64,000 nucleotides of DNA from Pilimelia anulata (GTDB lineage: Bacteria; Actinomycetota; Actinomycetes; Mycobacteriales; Micromonosporaceae). Below the pieces are notes generated by a model. It ran no database searches, was not told where the DNA came from, and saw only the letters and a list, made by a program, of their open reading frames with translations. Both the position numbers and the translations under genes were made by a program. The DNA lies in the NCBI RefSeq assembly GCF_014647895.1, contig NZ_BMQB01000001.1, positions 434,001-498,000 of the forward strand, in the 5' to 3' direction. Below, piece by piece: positions 12,690-21,046 of this stretch; the first letter of the stretch is position 1, and every line of letters begins with the position of its first letter.

Positions 12690-14374
12690 CGCAGGCGCAC
12701 CGCGCCATGGCGCCCCCGCCGCCGCTGCCCGACGGGGGACTGCGGATCGTCCCGCTCGGCGGCCTCGGCGCCATCGGCCGGAACATGACGGTCTTCGAGT
12801 ACGACGGCAGGCTGCTGGTCGTCGACTGCGGGGTGCTGTTCCCCGACGTCGACCAGCCGGGCGTCGACCTGATCCTGCCGGACTTCGCGCCGATCCTGGA
12901 CCGGCTGAACGACGTCGAGGCGATCGTGCTCACGCACGGCCACGAGGACCACATCGGGGCGGTGCCGTACCTGCTCGCCCACAAGCCGGACATCCCGCTC
13001 GTCGGCTCGCAGTTCACCCTGGCGCTGGTCGAGGCGAAGCTGGCCGAGCGGCGGATGCAGCCGTACACGCTGACCGTCACCGAGGGGCAGGTCGAGCAGC
13101 TCGGCCCGTTCGGCTGCGAGTTCTTCGCCGTCAACCACTCCATCCCGGACGCGATGGCCGTCGCCATCCGTACCCCGGCCGGGCTGGTCCTGCACACCGG
13201 CGACTTCAAGATGGACCAGGTGCCGCTGGACGGCCGGCTGACCGACCTGGCCGGCTTCGCCCGGCTCGGCGCCGAGGGCGTGGACCTGCTCCTGTCGGAC
13301 TCCACCAACGCCGAGGTGCCCGGTTTCGTCACGCCGGAGCGGGAGATCGGCCCGGTCCTGGACTCGATCTTCGCCAAGGCCCGCGGCCGGATCATCGTGG
13401 CGTCGTTCGCCTCGCACGTGCACCGGGTGCAGCAGGTGTTCGACGCGGCCGAGGCGCACGGGCGCAAGGTGGCGCTGATCGGCCGGTCGATGGTCCGCAA
13501 CATGGGCATCGCCCGGGACCTGGGCCGGCTGCGCATCCCCGGCGGCCTGGTGGTCGGCATCGACGAGATCCGCAACCTGCCGCCGGAGCAGGTGGTGCTG
13601 ATGTCCACCGGCTCGCAGGGCGAGCCGATGAGCGCGCTGGGCCGGATGGCCACCGGCGACCACCGGCACGTCACGCTGGAGCCGGACGACACGGTCGTGC
13701 TGGCCAGCTCGCTGGTGCCGGGCAACGAGACCGCGGTGTACCGGGTGATCAACCTGCTCTCCCGCGGCGGCGCCACGGTGATCCACAAGGACGTGGCCAA
13801 GGTGCACGTCTCCGGCCACGCGCCGGCCGGCGAGCTGCTGTACCTGCTCAACATCGTCCGCCCGAGCAACCTCATGCCCGTGCACGGCGAGTGGCGGCAC
13901 CTGCGCGCCCACGCCCGGCTCGGCATCGAGACCGGCATCGCCCCGGAGTGCGTGGTGCTGTGCGAGGACGGCGACGTCGTCGACCTGGTCGACGGCCACG
14001 CCCGGCTGGTCGGGCACGTGCGCAGCCGGTACGTCTATGTGGACGGCCTCGCCGTCGGCGACGTGAGCGAGTCGCTGCTCACCGAGCGCAAGATCCTGGG
14101 CGACGGCGGGTTCATCGCCACGACCGTCGTGATCGACTCGGTGAACGGCAAGGTGGTCGGCGGGCCGACGATCTCGGCCAAGGGCTTCTCCGAGGACATG
14201 AGCGCCTTCGAGGCCGTCCTGCCGCTGATCACCGAGGCGCTGGACCGGTCCGCGGCCGAGGGGGTCACCGACCCGCACCAGCTCCAGCAGGTCGTGCGCC
14301 GCACGGTCGGGCGCTGGGTGAACGAGAAGTACCGTCGCCGGCCGATGATCGTGCCGAACGTGGTCGAGGTGTGA
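12686..14374 (+). CDS. rnj: Ribonuclease J
   Basis: RNase J is a metallo-beta-lactamase fold ribonuclease with 5'-3' exonuclease and endonuclease activity in mRNA decay and rRNA processing. The 562-residue protein begins with the core GLRIVPLGGLGAIGRNMTVFEYDGRLLVVDCG. It has the metal-binding HGHEDH motif, HTGDFKMDQ, a DSTNAEVPG motif and STGSQGEPMSALGRMATGDH of the beta-CASP domain, then a C-terminal domain. The start ATG overlaps the dapA stop (ATGA), so translation is coupled. Confidence 0.95.
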   Translation: MTQAHRAMAPPPPLPDGGLRIVPLGGLGAIGRNMTVFEYDGRLLVVDCGVLFPDVDQPGVDLILPDFAPILDRLNDVEAIVLTHGHEDHIGAVPYLLAHKPDIPLVGSQFTLALVEAKLAERRMQPYTLTVTEGQVEQLGPFGCEFFAVNHSIPDAMAVAIRTPAGLVLHTGDFKMDQVPLDGRLTDLAGFARLGAEGVDLLLSDSTNAEVPGFVTPEREIGPVLDSIFAKARGRIIVASFASHVHRVQQVFDAAEAHGRKVALIGRSMVRNMGIARDLGRLRIPGGLVVGIDEIRNLPPEQVVLMSTGSQGEPMSALGRMATGDHRHVTLEPDDTVVLASSLVPGNETAVYRVINLLSRGGATVIHKDVAKVHVSGHAPAGELLYLLNIVRPSNLMPVHGEWRHLRAHARLGIETGIAPECVVLCEDGDVVDLVDGHARLVGHVRSRYVYVDGLAVGDVSESLLTERKILGDGGFIATTVVIDSVNGKVVGGPTISAKGFSEDMSAFEAVLPLITEALDRSAAEGVTDPHQLQQVVRRTVGRWVNEKYRRRPMIVPNVVEV

Positions 14375-14378
14375 CGCG

Positions 14379-14412
14379 CCGGTGGGGCGGGGCCGCGGCC
14401 CCGCCCCACCGG
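14379..14412. terminator. Perfect 34-bp palindrome between rnj and the doxX gene
   Basis: All 34 bases form one GC-rich palindrome centred at 14395/14396, flanked by GTGAC and GTCAC that could extend the stem with a bulge. It lies 5 bases after the rnj stop and 10 bases before the end of the convergent DoxX gene. It is a bidirectional terminator without a T-tract. Confidence 0.8.
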
Positions 14413-14422
14413 GTCACCTCGG

Positions 14423-14836
14423 TCAGACCTGGACCGCCGTCCGGCTGCCCCAGAGCCGGTCGAGTGCCGCCGCGCCCGGCCCGAGTGCCGCCAGCAGCAG
14501 GAACGACCAGCAGAACAGCGCGGCCGGCTCGCCGCCGTTGGTGAGCGGCAGCACGTCCCTGGGCTGGTGCACGACGAAGTACGCGTAGGCCATCGCGCCG
14601 GACGAGAGCAGTGCCACGGGCCGGGTGAGCAGCCCGAGCACGATCAGTACGCCGCCGGCGAGTTCGATCACGCCGGCCCACCAGCTCGGCCAGGCGCCGA
14701 CGGCCGCGGTGGCGCCGGTACCGCCCATGCCGCCGAACACGCCGAACAGCGTGCGGGCGCCGTGGCAGGCGAACAGGAAGCCGACGACGACGCGGAACAG
14801 CGCCAGTGCGACGGCGGGGAAGCGGGCCTTGTCCAT
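14423..14836 (-). CDS. DoxX family membrane protein
   Basis: The 137-residue protein has four predicted membrane helices and the DoxX family pattern: FPAVALALFRVVVGFLFACHGARTLFG at the start, then GVIELAGGVLIVLGLLTRPVALLSSGAMAYAYFVVH and NGGEPAALFCWSFLLLAALGPG. Relatives are linked to redox balance and thiosulfate or quinone metabolism, but the reaction is not settled. ATG 14836 is preceded by AGGAGG 4 bases upstream. Divergent from ftsK. Confidence 0.88.
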   Translation of the reverse strand: MDKARFPAVALALFRVVVGFLFACHGARTLFGVFGGMGGTGATAAVGAWPSWWAGVIELAGGVLIVLGLLTRPVALLSSGAMAYAYFVVHQPRDVLPLTNGGEPAALFCWSFLLLAALGPGAAALDRLWGSRTAVQV

Positions 14837-14879
14837 GGGACCTCCTCGATGTCGGGAAGGGATGGCAGCCCCGCGGCGC

Positions 14880-14885
14880 ATCATA
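14880..14885 (-). promoter_or_regulatory. Candidate doxX -10 element TATGAT
   Basis: TATGAT on the minus strand is close to the TATAAT consensus and stands out in a locally AT-rich stretch 44 bases upstream of the start. The -35 is weak. Confidence 0.35.
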
Positions 14886-15039
14886 TCCTTGATCATCGAT
14901 ACGACTCGACTGTGCGCCCGGTCACGGCCGGCTACCGGGCCGATGTGGCACATCGGCCCGCACCGTGGCCGCGCCGACACGGCGTGTCGCGGCGCGCCGC
15001 CCCGGCGCGCCGCCGGCCCCCGGGGTACCGGCGACGGGT

Positions 15040-15045
15040 TACGGT
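15040..15045 (+). promoter_or_regulatory. ftsK -10 element TACGGT (leaderless)
   Basis: TACGGT ends 6 bases before ATG 15052 and no ribosome binding site is present. It decides the start over the open frame reaching back to 14965. Confidence 0.5.
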
Positions 15046-15051
15046 GTGGGC

Positions 15052-17532
15052 ATGGCGAGCGGCACCACGTCGGCTGGCCGCGGCCGGCGGACCCCGGCGC
15101 GCGGCGCGAAGCCGCGCGCCGCGAGCACCCGCGCCGCCACCCCGGTCCGCCAGCGCGCCCGGGCGAGCACGCCCCGCGCGCGCACCGCGGCCGCCCGGCG
15201 CTCGCCCGGCGTCGGCCGGGCCGTCGGTGGCTTGTGGATGGGCACCGCGCACGGCCTGGGCTGGCTGATCCGCGGCGGCGCCCGCGACGGCGGCCTCGCA
15301 CCGGAGCACCGCCGCGACGGCGCCGGCCTGTTCCTGCTGGGCCTCGCGATCCTCACCGGACTCGCCGTCTGGTTCGACGCCGCCGGCCCGGTCGGCCGGA
15401 CGATCAACGACGCGGTCCGGCTGTTCCTCGGCGTGATCGCGGCGGCGCTGCCGCTGCTGTTCGCGTACGGCGCGATCCGGGTGCTGCGCGAGCCCGGCGA
15501 GCCCGAGCACCGCGGCCGGGGCGCGGTCGGCTGGCTGTCCCTGATCATCGCCACCGCCGCGCTGCTGCACCTCGGCCGGGACGCCCGCACGCCGCCCGAA
15601 CTGGACGCCGCCGGCGGCCTGCTCGGCTGGGGCATCGGCGCGGCCCTGGAGACCTCGGTCACCACCTGGGCGGCGGTGCCGCTGCTGGTCCTGCTGTTCC
15701 TGTTCGGCCTGCTCGTCGTCACCGCCACGCCGGTCAACCGGATCCCGCAGCGGGTCGCCGGCCTGCGCGACTGGGCGCTCGGCCGCCCGCTGACCGACGA
15801 GGACGAGGACGAGGACGGGGAGATCGAGGACGAGCCGGCGGCGGAGCCCGCCGCCCGCCGCCGCCCGGCGCGCCGGCGGCAGGCCACCCGGGCCGGGGCG
15901 GACGAGCCCGAGCCGGACCCGGTCGAGGAGCAGATCGTCCACGACACCGTGGCCGTGCAGCGCCCGGCCGCCCGCCGGACGCCGACCGTCCGCCCGGCCG
16001 CGCCGGCCCACTCGCCGGCCCCCACCGAGGCCGAGCAGCTCACCATCAGCACCCCGGCCGGCGACTACCGGCTGCCGCCGCCGAACCTGCTGGGCCGGGG
16101 CGCCCCGGCCCGGGTCCGGAGCAAGGCCAACGACGACGTGATCGCCGCGCTGCGCGGCGTGTTCGAGCAGTTCGACGTGGACGCCGACGTCACCGGCTTC
16201 ACCCGCGGCCCGACGGTCACCCGGTACGAGATCGAGCTGGGCCCGGGCGTCAAGGTCGAGCGGATCACCCAGCTCACCCGCAACATCGCGTACGCCGTGA
16301 AGTCCCCGGACGTGCGCATCCTCTCGCCGATCCCCGGCAAGAGCGCCGTCGGCGTGGAGATCCCCAACGTCGACCGGGAGGACGTCGCCCTCGGCGACGT
16401 GCTGCGCGCCCGCACGGCCACCGCCGACCCGCACCCGATGGTCGTCGGGCTGGGCAAGGACATCGAGGGCGGGTACGTCGCCGCGAACCTGGCCAAGATG
16501 CCGCATATCCTCATCGCCGGCGCCACCGGCGCGGGCAAGTCCTCCTGCCTGAACTCGCTGCTCGTGTCGATCCTCGCCCGGGCCACGCCGGACCAGGTGC
16601 GGCTGCTGCTGATCGACCCCAAGCGGGTGGAGATGAGCGGGTACGAGGGCATCCCGCACCTGGTCACGCCCATCGTGACCAACCCGAAGAAGGCCGCCGA
16701 CGCGCTCGACTGGGTCGTCCGCGAGATGGACATGCGGTACGACGACCTGGCCGCGGCCGGCGTCCGGCACGTCGACGACTACAACCGCAAGGTCAGCGCG
16801 GGGGAGATCACCGCGCCGCCGGGCAGCGAGCGGGAGATCCGGCCGTACCCGTACCTGCTGGTGATCGTCGACGAGCTGGCCGACCTGATGATGGTCGCGC
16901 CGCGCGACGTCGAGGACGCCGTCGTCCGGATCACCCAGCTCGCCCGGGCGGCGGGCATCCACCTGGTGCTGGCCACCCAGCGCCCGTCGGTGGACGTGGT
17001 CACCGGCCTGATCAAGGCGAACGTGCCGTCCCGGCTGGCCTTCGCGACCTCCTCGCTGGCCGACTCCCGGGTCATCCTGGACCAGCCCGGCGCGGAGAAG
17101 CTGATCGGCCGCGGCGACGGGCTGTTCCTGCCGATGGGCGCCTCCAAGCCGCAGCGGATCCAGGGCGCGTGGGTGTCCGAGAAAGAGATCAGCGCGATCG
17201 TCAAGCACTGCAAGCAGCAGCGCGAGGCGCAGTTCAGCAAGGAGGTGTTCGCCCCGGCGGACGCCGGCAAGAAGAAGGTCGACGAGGAGATCGGCGACGA
17301 CCTGGAACTGCTGATCCAGGCCGCCGAGCTGGTCGTGACCTCGCAGTTCGGCTCGACCTCGATGCTCCAGCGCAAGCTGCGGGTCGGCTTCGCCAAGGCC
17401 GGCCGGCTGATGGACCTGATGGAGTCGCGCGGCATCGTCGGCCCGTCCGAGGGGTCCAAGGCGCGCGAGGTCCTGATCAAGCCGGACGAGCTGGACTCGG
17501 CGCTGGCCGAGCTGCGCGCCGCCGACGCCTGA
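15052..17532 (+). CDS. ftsK: DNA translocase FtsK/SpoIIIE
   Basis: FtsK is a membrane-anchored hexameric motor that pumps chromosome DNA across the division septum. The 826-residue protein has a basic N-terminus, about four membrane helices (roughly residues 90-235), and an acidic/Arg-rich linker. The translocase domain follows, with Walker A GATGAGKS at about 490 and Walker B LLVIVDELADL near 600. The C-terminal winged-helix gamma domain (LLIQAAELVVTSQFGSTSMLQRKLRVGFAKAGRLMD), which reads orienting sequences, is intact. The linker is short for the family, which is usual in actinomycetes. Confidence 0.95.
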   Translation: MASGTTSAGRGRRTPARGAKPRAASTRAATPVRQRARASTPRARTAAARRSPGVGRAVGGLWMGTAHGLGWLIRGGARDGGLAPEHRRDGAGLFLLGLAILTGLAVWFDAAGPVGRTINDAVRLFLGVIAAALPLLFAYGAIRVLREPGEPEHRGRGAVGWLSLIIATAALLHLGRDARTPPELDAAGGLLGWGIGAALETSVTTWAAVPLLVLLFLFGLLVVTATPVNRIPQRVAGLRDWALGRPLTDEDEDEDGEIEDEPAAEPAARRRPARRRQATRAGADEPEPDPVEEQIVHDTVAVQRPAARRTPTVRPAAPAHSPAPTEAEQLTISTPAGDYRLPPPNLLGRGAPARVRSKANDDVIAALRGVFEQFDVDADVTGFTRGPTVTRYEIELGPGVKVERITQLTRNIAYAVKSPDVRILSPIPGKSAVGVEIPNVDREDVALGDVLRARTATADPHPMVVGLGKDIEGGYVAANLAKMPHILIAGATGAGKSSCLNSLLVSILARATPDQVRLLLIDPKRVEMSGYEGIPHLVTPIVTNPKKAADALDWVVREMDMRYDDLAAAGVRHVDDYNRKVSAGEITAPPGSEREIRPYPYLLVIVDELADLMMVAPRDVEDAVVRITQLARAAGIHLVLATQRPSVDVVTGLIKANVPSRLAFATSSLADSRVILDQPGAEKLIGRGDGLFLPMGASKPQRIQGAWVSEKEISAIVKHCKQQREAQFSKEVFAPADAGKKKVDEEIGDDLELLIQAAELVVTSQFGSTSMLQRKLRVGFAKAGRLMDLMESRGIVGPSEGSKAREVLIKPDELDSALAELRAADA

Positions 17533-17708
17533 GCGGCCCCCACCGCCCGCCAGTTCCCGCACTCTGGATGCCGCCACCGGCGGCGCCGCTCGCATAACCT
17601 CCAGTCACTCGGACGTGCCGGCCGTGGCACGGGGCCGGGGATGAACCCCTGCATCCCTCGATCCGGAGTCCGGCCGGCCCGTCCGCTGCGCGATCCCGGC
17701 GCCCGGCC

Positions 17709-17723
17709 GCTCCAGACTGGAGT
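17709..17723 (+). promoter_or_regulatory. GCTCCAGACTGGAGT element overlapping the ribosome binding site of protease 1
   Basis: The 15-mer contains a dyad (CTCCA-GAC-TGGAG) whose right arm is the GGAG ribosome binding site, 6 bases before GTG 17729. Nearly the same 15-mer precedes the second protease gene at 19765-19779. Confidence 0.5.
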
Positions 17724-17728
17724 ACAAC

Positions 17729-18883
17729 GTGCCCCGCCCCCTCGCCGGCCTGCTGCCGGCACTGCTCACCGCGGCCGCCCTGACCTGGTCCCCGACGACC
17801 CCGGCGTCGGCCGCGCCGCCGGCCGACCCGATGCCGCCCGGCCTCGCCGACGCGGTCGCCCGCGACCTGCACCGCACCCCCGCCGCGGCGCGCGCCCGCT
17901 GGGCCGCGGACGCGCGCGCGGGCGACCTCGACCGGGCGCTGGCCGCGCGCCTCGGCCCCCGGTACGGCGGCGGCTGGATCACCCCCGACGGCGCCCTCGC
18001 GGTCGGCGTGACCGACCCGGCCGCGGCGGCCGTGGTCGCCGCGGCGGGCGGCGACCCGCGCCCGGTCGCCCGCAGCCTGTCGGCCCTGCGCGCCGCGACC
18101 GCCCGGCTCGACGCCACCGCCACCCCGGCGGCGGTCGCCGACTGGTACGTGGACGTGGCCGGCAACGCCGTCGTCCTGTCGGCCACCGACCCGGCCACGG
18201 CCCGCCGGTTCGTCCGCGCGGCGGCGGTGGACCCCGCGGCCGTCCGGATCGTGGCGACCGCGCACCGGCCGCAGCTCCTGGTGGGCGCGGCCCCGACGCA
18301 CCCGGCGGCGGCCGAGGTGATCGGCGGCAACGCGTACCGGATCGGCAGCGCCCGCTGCTCGGTCGGCTTCCCGGTGCAGGGCGGCTTCGCCACCGCCGGG
18401 CACTGCGGCAAGCAGGGCCGGTCCACGACCTCGCCGGCCGGGACGATCCGCGGCTCGACGTTCCCCGGCGCCGACCACGCGTGGGTCGGGATCACCGGGT
18501 CCGACCAGCCGGTGCCCGCCGTGAACGACCACAAGGGCGGCCGGGTGCCGGTCCGCGGCTCCACGCCGGCGGCCGTCGGCGCGGACATCTGCCGGTCCGG
18601 GTCCACCTCCGGCTGGCGCTGCGGCACGGTCACCTCGCTCGACGCGACCGCGAACTACCCGCAGGGCAAGGTGCCCGGCCTGATCCTGACCTCGGCGTGC
18701 GCGGAGCGGGGCGACTCCGGCGGCTCGTTCCTCGCGGGGGAGCAGGCGCAGGGGGTCGCCTCCGGGGCGTCGCCGCCGGACTGCAAGGCGGCCACGACGA
18801 AGGCGTTCGCGCAGCCGATCAATCCGCTGCTGGAGGTGTACAAGCTCACGCTCCTGACCGCGCCGGCCCCGCCGCGGCGATAG
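17729..18883 (+). CDS. Secreted S1 family serine protease (alpha-lytic protease / streptogrisin type), copy 1
   Basis: The 384-residue preproenzyme has a signal peptide (about 1-29, ending PASAA) and a pro-region of about 160 residues typical of the family's folding chaperone domain. The mature protease begins near VIGGNAYRIG. The catalytic triad is visible as TAGHCGKQG (His about 225), FPGADHAWVGI (Asp about 250) and GDSGGS (Ser about 329). Cysteine pairs typical of streptogrisins are present. Start GTG 17729 follows GGAG. It is paralogous to the gene at 19786. Degradation of external protein is the likely role; specificity is not predictable. Confidence 0.92.
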   Translation: MPRPLAGLLPALLTAAALTWSPTTPASAAPPADPMPPGLADAVARDLHRTPAAARARWAADARAGDLDRALAARLGPRYGGGWITPDGALAVGVTDPAAAAVVAAAGGDPRPVARSLSALRAATARLDATATPAAVADWYVDVAGNAVVLSATDPATARRFVRAAAVDPAAVRIVATAHRPQLLVGAAPTHPAAAEVIGGNAYRIGSARCSVGFPVQGGFATAGHCGKQGRSTTSPAGTIRGSTFPGADHAWVGITGSDQPVPAVNDHKGGRVPVRGSTPAAVGADICRSGSTSGWRCGTVTSLDATANYPQGKVPGLILTSACAERGDSGGSFLAGEQAQGVASGASPPDCKAATTKAFAQPINPLLEVYKLTLLTAPAPPRR

Positions 18884-18901
18884 CCCCCCGCGAAGGGGAG
18901 C

Positions 18902-18933
18902 CCGGACCCCGGCCGGTGCGGGCCGGGGTCCGG
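18902..18933. terminator. Terminator hairpin after protease 1
   Basis: CCGGACCCCGGCC (18902-18914) and GGCCGGGGTCCGG (18921-18933) form a perfect 13-bp stem with a 6-base loop, 18 bases after the stop. It may also serve the convergent gene ending at 18984. Confidence 0.75.
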
Positions 18934-18983
18934 CGCGCGTGCAGATGACGGACGTCGGTCGGCAGCGCCTCCCGGCCGCTACC

Positions 18984-19553
18984 TCACCAGCAGGTGCCGC
19001 AGTTCGGCGCCGGTCGATCCTGGTCGGGGTCGATCGCCGGGCGCCAGGATGTCGGGCCGAGGATGAGGGCGTACCGGTCGCCGACGGGGTGCGGCACCGG
19101 CAGCGGCAGGACCGACCAGCAGCCGAGCGCGGTGAGGTCGAGGTGCAGGCAGACGGCCCGGGTTCCGGCGGGGATCGACGGTCGGATGTCCCGGAAGGCG
19201 TGCACGAACGTCGTCGTCGCGGGATACATCGGACTCTCCCGCGGCCAGCCGTGGTAGACGTCCCCGTCGCGACTGCCGTGGATGCCGATGGCGACGAGGC
19301 GTGGGTACGGAGTGTCCTCGCCGAGCGGCCGACAGTAGCGAACCCAGCCCACAAGCCGGATTCCGCCGTCCGCCGTGTACCGGACGTCGGTCAGTCGCCC
19401 GCTGTTGCCCTCACCGACTGCGCACGGTCGCTGCGTCGATAGCGCGCTGTCACGCGCCGGTGCGGCCGCCCGGACCGCCGAGCCGGGACCGATCGACGTC
19501 ATGAGCAGGGTGACGAGAACCAGAACAGTCGCCGTTCGTAGCGGAGTTCTCAC
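18984..19553 (-). CDS. Secreted protein of unknown function
   Basis: I do not recognise this family. The 189-residue product has a clear signal peptide (RTPLRTATVLVLVTLLMTS, cleavage around AVRA). The mature part is about 160 residues with six cysteines: RPCAVG, VRYCRP, VCLHLDLTALGCW and a terminal NCGTCW. These could form three disulfides. Base composition is slightly lower in GC than the neighbours. It lies between two S1 proteases on the opposite strand, so a role linked to them (inhibitor, substrate or partner) is possible but unproven. The start GTG 19553 is chosen as the first codon of the signal peptide; no ribosome binding site is obvious. Confidence 0.65.
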   Translation of the reverse strand: MRTPLRTATVLVLVTLLMTSIGPGSAVRAAAPARDSALSTQRPCAVGEGNSGRLTDVRYTADGGIRLVGWVRYCRPLGEDTPYPRLVAIGIHGSRDGDVYHGWPRESPMYPATTTFVHAFRDIRPSIPAGTRAVCLHLDLTALGCWSVLPLPVPHPVGDRYALILGPTSWRPAIDPDQDRPAPNCGTCW

Positions 19554-19764
19554 GCCGGCACCGTAGCAGCAGTCGTCCGGCAACCACTGGCATATATCGA
19601 TGAACTTGATTACGATCCAGGCTGATCGTGGCGTATGCCCCGGGTCCGCGCGACCGCCGCCCTTTCCTGCGGTGCACCCACGCGCACGGGGCTTCCCCCA
19701 CCCACCCCACCGGAGCACTGCGCGCCGCGTGCCACGATCGCACCATGCCCGGACGCGTCGGTAT

Positions 19765-19779
19765 GCTCCAGAACGGAGT
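19765..19779 (+). promoter_or_regulatory. GCTCCAGAACGGAGT element overlapping the ribosome binding site of protease 2
   Basis: It matches the element before protease 1 at 13 of 15 positions. CTCC and GGAG can pair around a 5-base loop. TATGCT (19762-19767) overlaps it as a possible -10, in which case transcription would start inside the element. Confidence 0.5.
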
Positions 19780-19785
19780 GTCGAC

Positions 19786-20883
19786 ATGTCACGTCGACTT
19801 GCCATTTTGGCAACATTCGCGGTCGCGGCAGCGGCTGTGGGTACGCCGGCGGCAGCGCAAACCGGCACCGGTACCGGCCTGTCCACCCTGAGTGACGCGA
19901 TCCAGCGCGACCTGGGCCTCACCCCGGCCGCCGCGGAGGCGCGATGGGCCGCCGACGAGCGCGCCGGCGCCGTGGAGCGAGCGCTCGCCGCCCGGCTCGG
20001 CGAGCGGTTCGCCGGTGCGTGGATCACCGACACCGGCCTGTCCGTGGCGATCACCGACCCGGCCGCGGCCGAGGAGGTGCGCGCTGCCGGGGCGACGCCG
20101 GTGGCGGTGCCGCGCACCGCGGCCGCCCTCGCGGCGGTGCAGGCCCGGCTGGACGCCACCAAGGCGCCCGCCGCGGTCCGGAGCTGGTACACCGACGTCA
20201 CCACCAACCGGGTCGTCGTGACCGCCACCAGCGACGCCGCTGCCCGCGACTTCGTCGCGGCTGCCGGCGTCGACCCGGCCGCCATCGGGGTCGAGGTCGA
20301 CGGCCGGCCGGTGCGGACGCTGGCCGACGTCGTCGGCGGCAACGCCTACCGGATGGGGGGCGGCCGCTGCTCCGTGGGCTTCCCCGTGCAGGGCGGCTTC
20401 GCCACGGCGGGCCACTGCGGCAAGCAGGGCACGTCCACGTCGGGCCCGACCGGGACGTTCCGCGGGTCCAGCTTCCCGGGCAACGACTACGCCTGGGTCG
20501 CGGTGACCGGGGCGGACCGTCCGGTCGGCGCGGTCAACGACTACAAGAACGGCCGGGTGCCGGTCCAGGGTTCGCAGCAGGCGACGACCGGGGCGCAGGT
20601 GTGCCGGTCCGGCTCCACCACCGGTTGGCACTGCGGCTCGATTCAGGGCTTCAACGCCTCAGTGACCTACAAGGAGGGCACTGTCAGCGGCCTGATCCGG
20701 ACGAACGTGTGTGCCGAGCCGGGTGACTCGGGCGGCTCGCTGCTGGCGGGCTCCCAGGCGCAGGGCGTCACCTCCGGCGGGTCCGGCAACTGCCGGTCCG
20801 GCGGAACGACGTACTTCCAGCCGGTCAACGAGATCCTGCAGGCATACAACCTCCGCATCCTGACCGGCGGCATGGTCGGCTGA
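19786..20883 (+). CDS. Secreted S1 family serine protease (alpha-lytic protease / streptogrisin type), copy 2
   Basis: The 365-residue preproenzyme is paralogous to the gene at 17729 over its full length. It has a signal peptide [19 protein letters not shown] ending near PAAAQ and a pro-region. The mature part starts at [10 protein letters not shown], with His in TAGHCGKQG (about 210), Asp in [11 protein letters not shown] and Ser in GDSGGS (about 316). The mature domains match closely, while signal and pro-regions are more diverged. ATG 19786 is preceded by GGAG. A 16-bp hairpin follows the stop. Confidence 0.92.
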   Translation: MSRRLAILATFAVAAAAVGTPAAAQTGTGTGLSTLSDAIQRDLGLTPAAAEARWAADERAGAVERALAARLGERFAGAWITDTGLSVAITDPAAAEEVRAAGATPVAVPRTAAALAAVQARLDATKAPAAVRSWYTDVTTNRVVVTATSDAAARDFVAAAGVDPAAIGVEVDGRPVRTLADVVGGNAYRMGGGRCSVGFPVQGGFATAGHCGKQGTSTSGPTGTFRGSSFPGNDYAWVAVTGADRPVGAVNDYKNGRVPVQGSQQATTGAQVCRSGSTTGWHCGSIQGFNASVTYKEGTVSGLIRTNVCAEPGDSGGSLLAGSQAQGVTSGGSGNCRSGGTTYFQPVNEILQAYNLRILTGGMVG

Positions 20884-20895
20884 TCGCTCGATGTC

Positions 20896-20948
20896 GGCGC
20901 CGGGTGGCACGCGTTCGGCCGTTCGGCCGGCACGTGCCACCCGGCGCC
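20896..20948. terminator. Terminator hairpin after protease 2
   Basis: GGCGCCGGGTGGCACG (20896-20911) and CGTGCCACCCGGCGCC (20933-20948) form a perfect 16-bp stem. The 21-base loop holds a direct repeat of TTCGGCCG. Confidence 0.8.
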
Positions 20949-21034
20949 ATACCCGGCCGCCATCCGCCTGCCGGTGCGCGACCACGGACTGCGTCGGGTC
21001 CGCGACGGCCGAAGGGTCGGTGCGGGCCGCCCGG

Positions 21035-21040
21035 TACCCT
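21035..21040 (+). promoter_or_regulatory. rimO -10 element TACCCT (leaderless)
   Basis: TACCCT ends 6 bases before GTG 21047 and no ribosome binding site is present. It supports GTG 21047 against the upstream extension of the frame to 20891. Confidence 0.55.
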
Positions 21041-21046
21041 CGGGGG

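Noticed and set aside
19624..19739. GATCGTGGC and GCCACGATC as a paired inverted repeat around the unknown secreted gene promoter
   Set aside because: Only 9 bases and about 100 bases apart; not distinguishable from chance with the evidence here.
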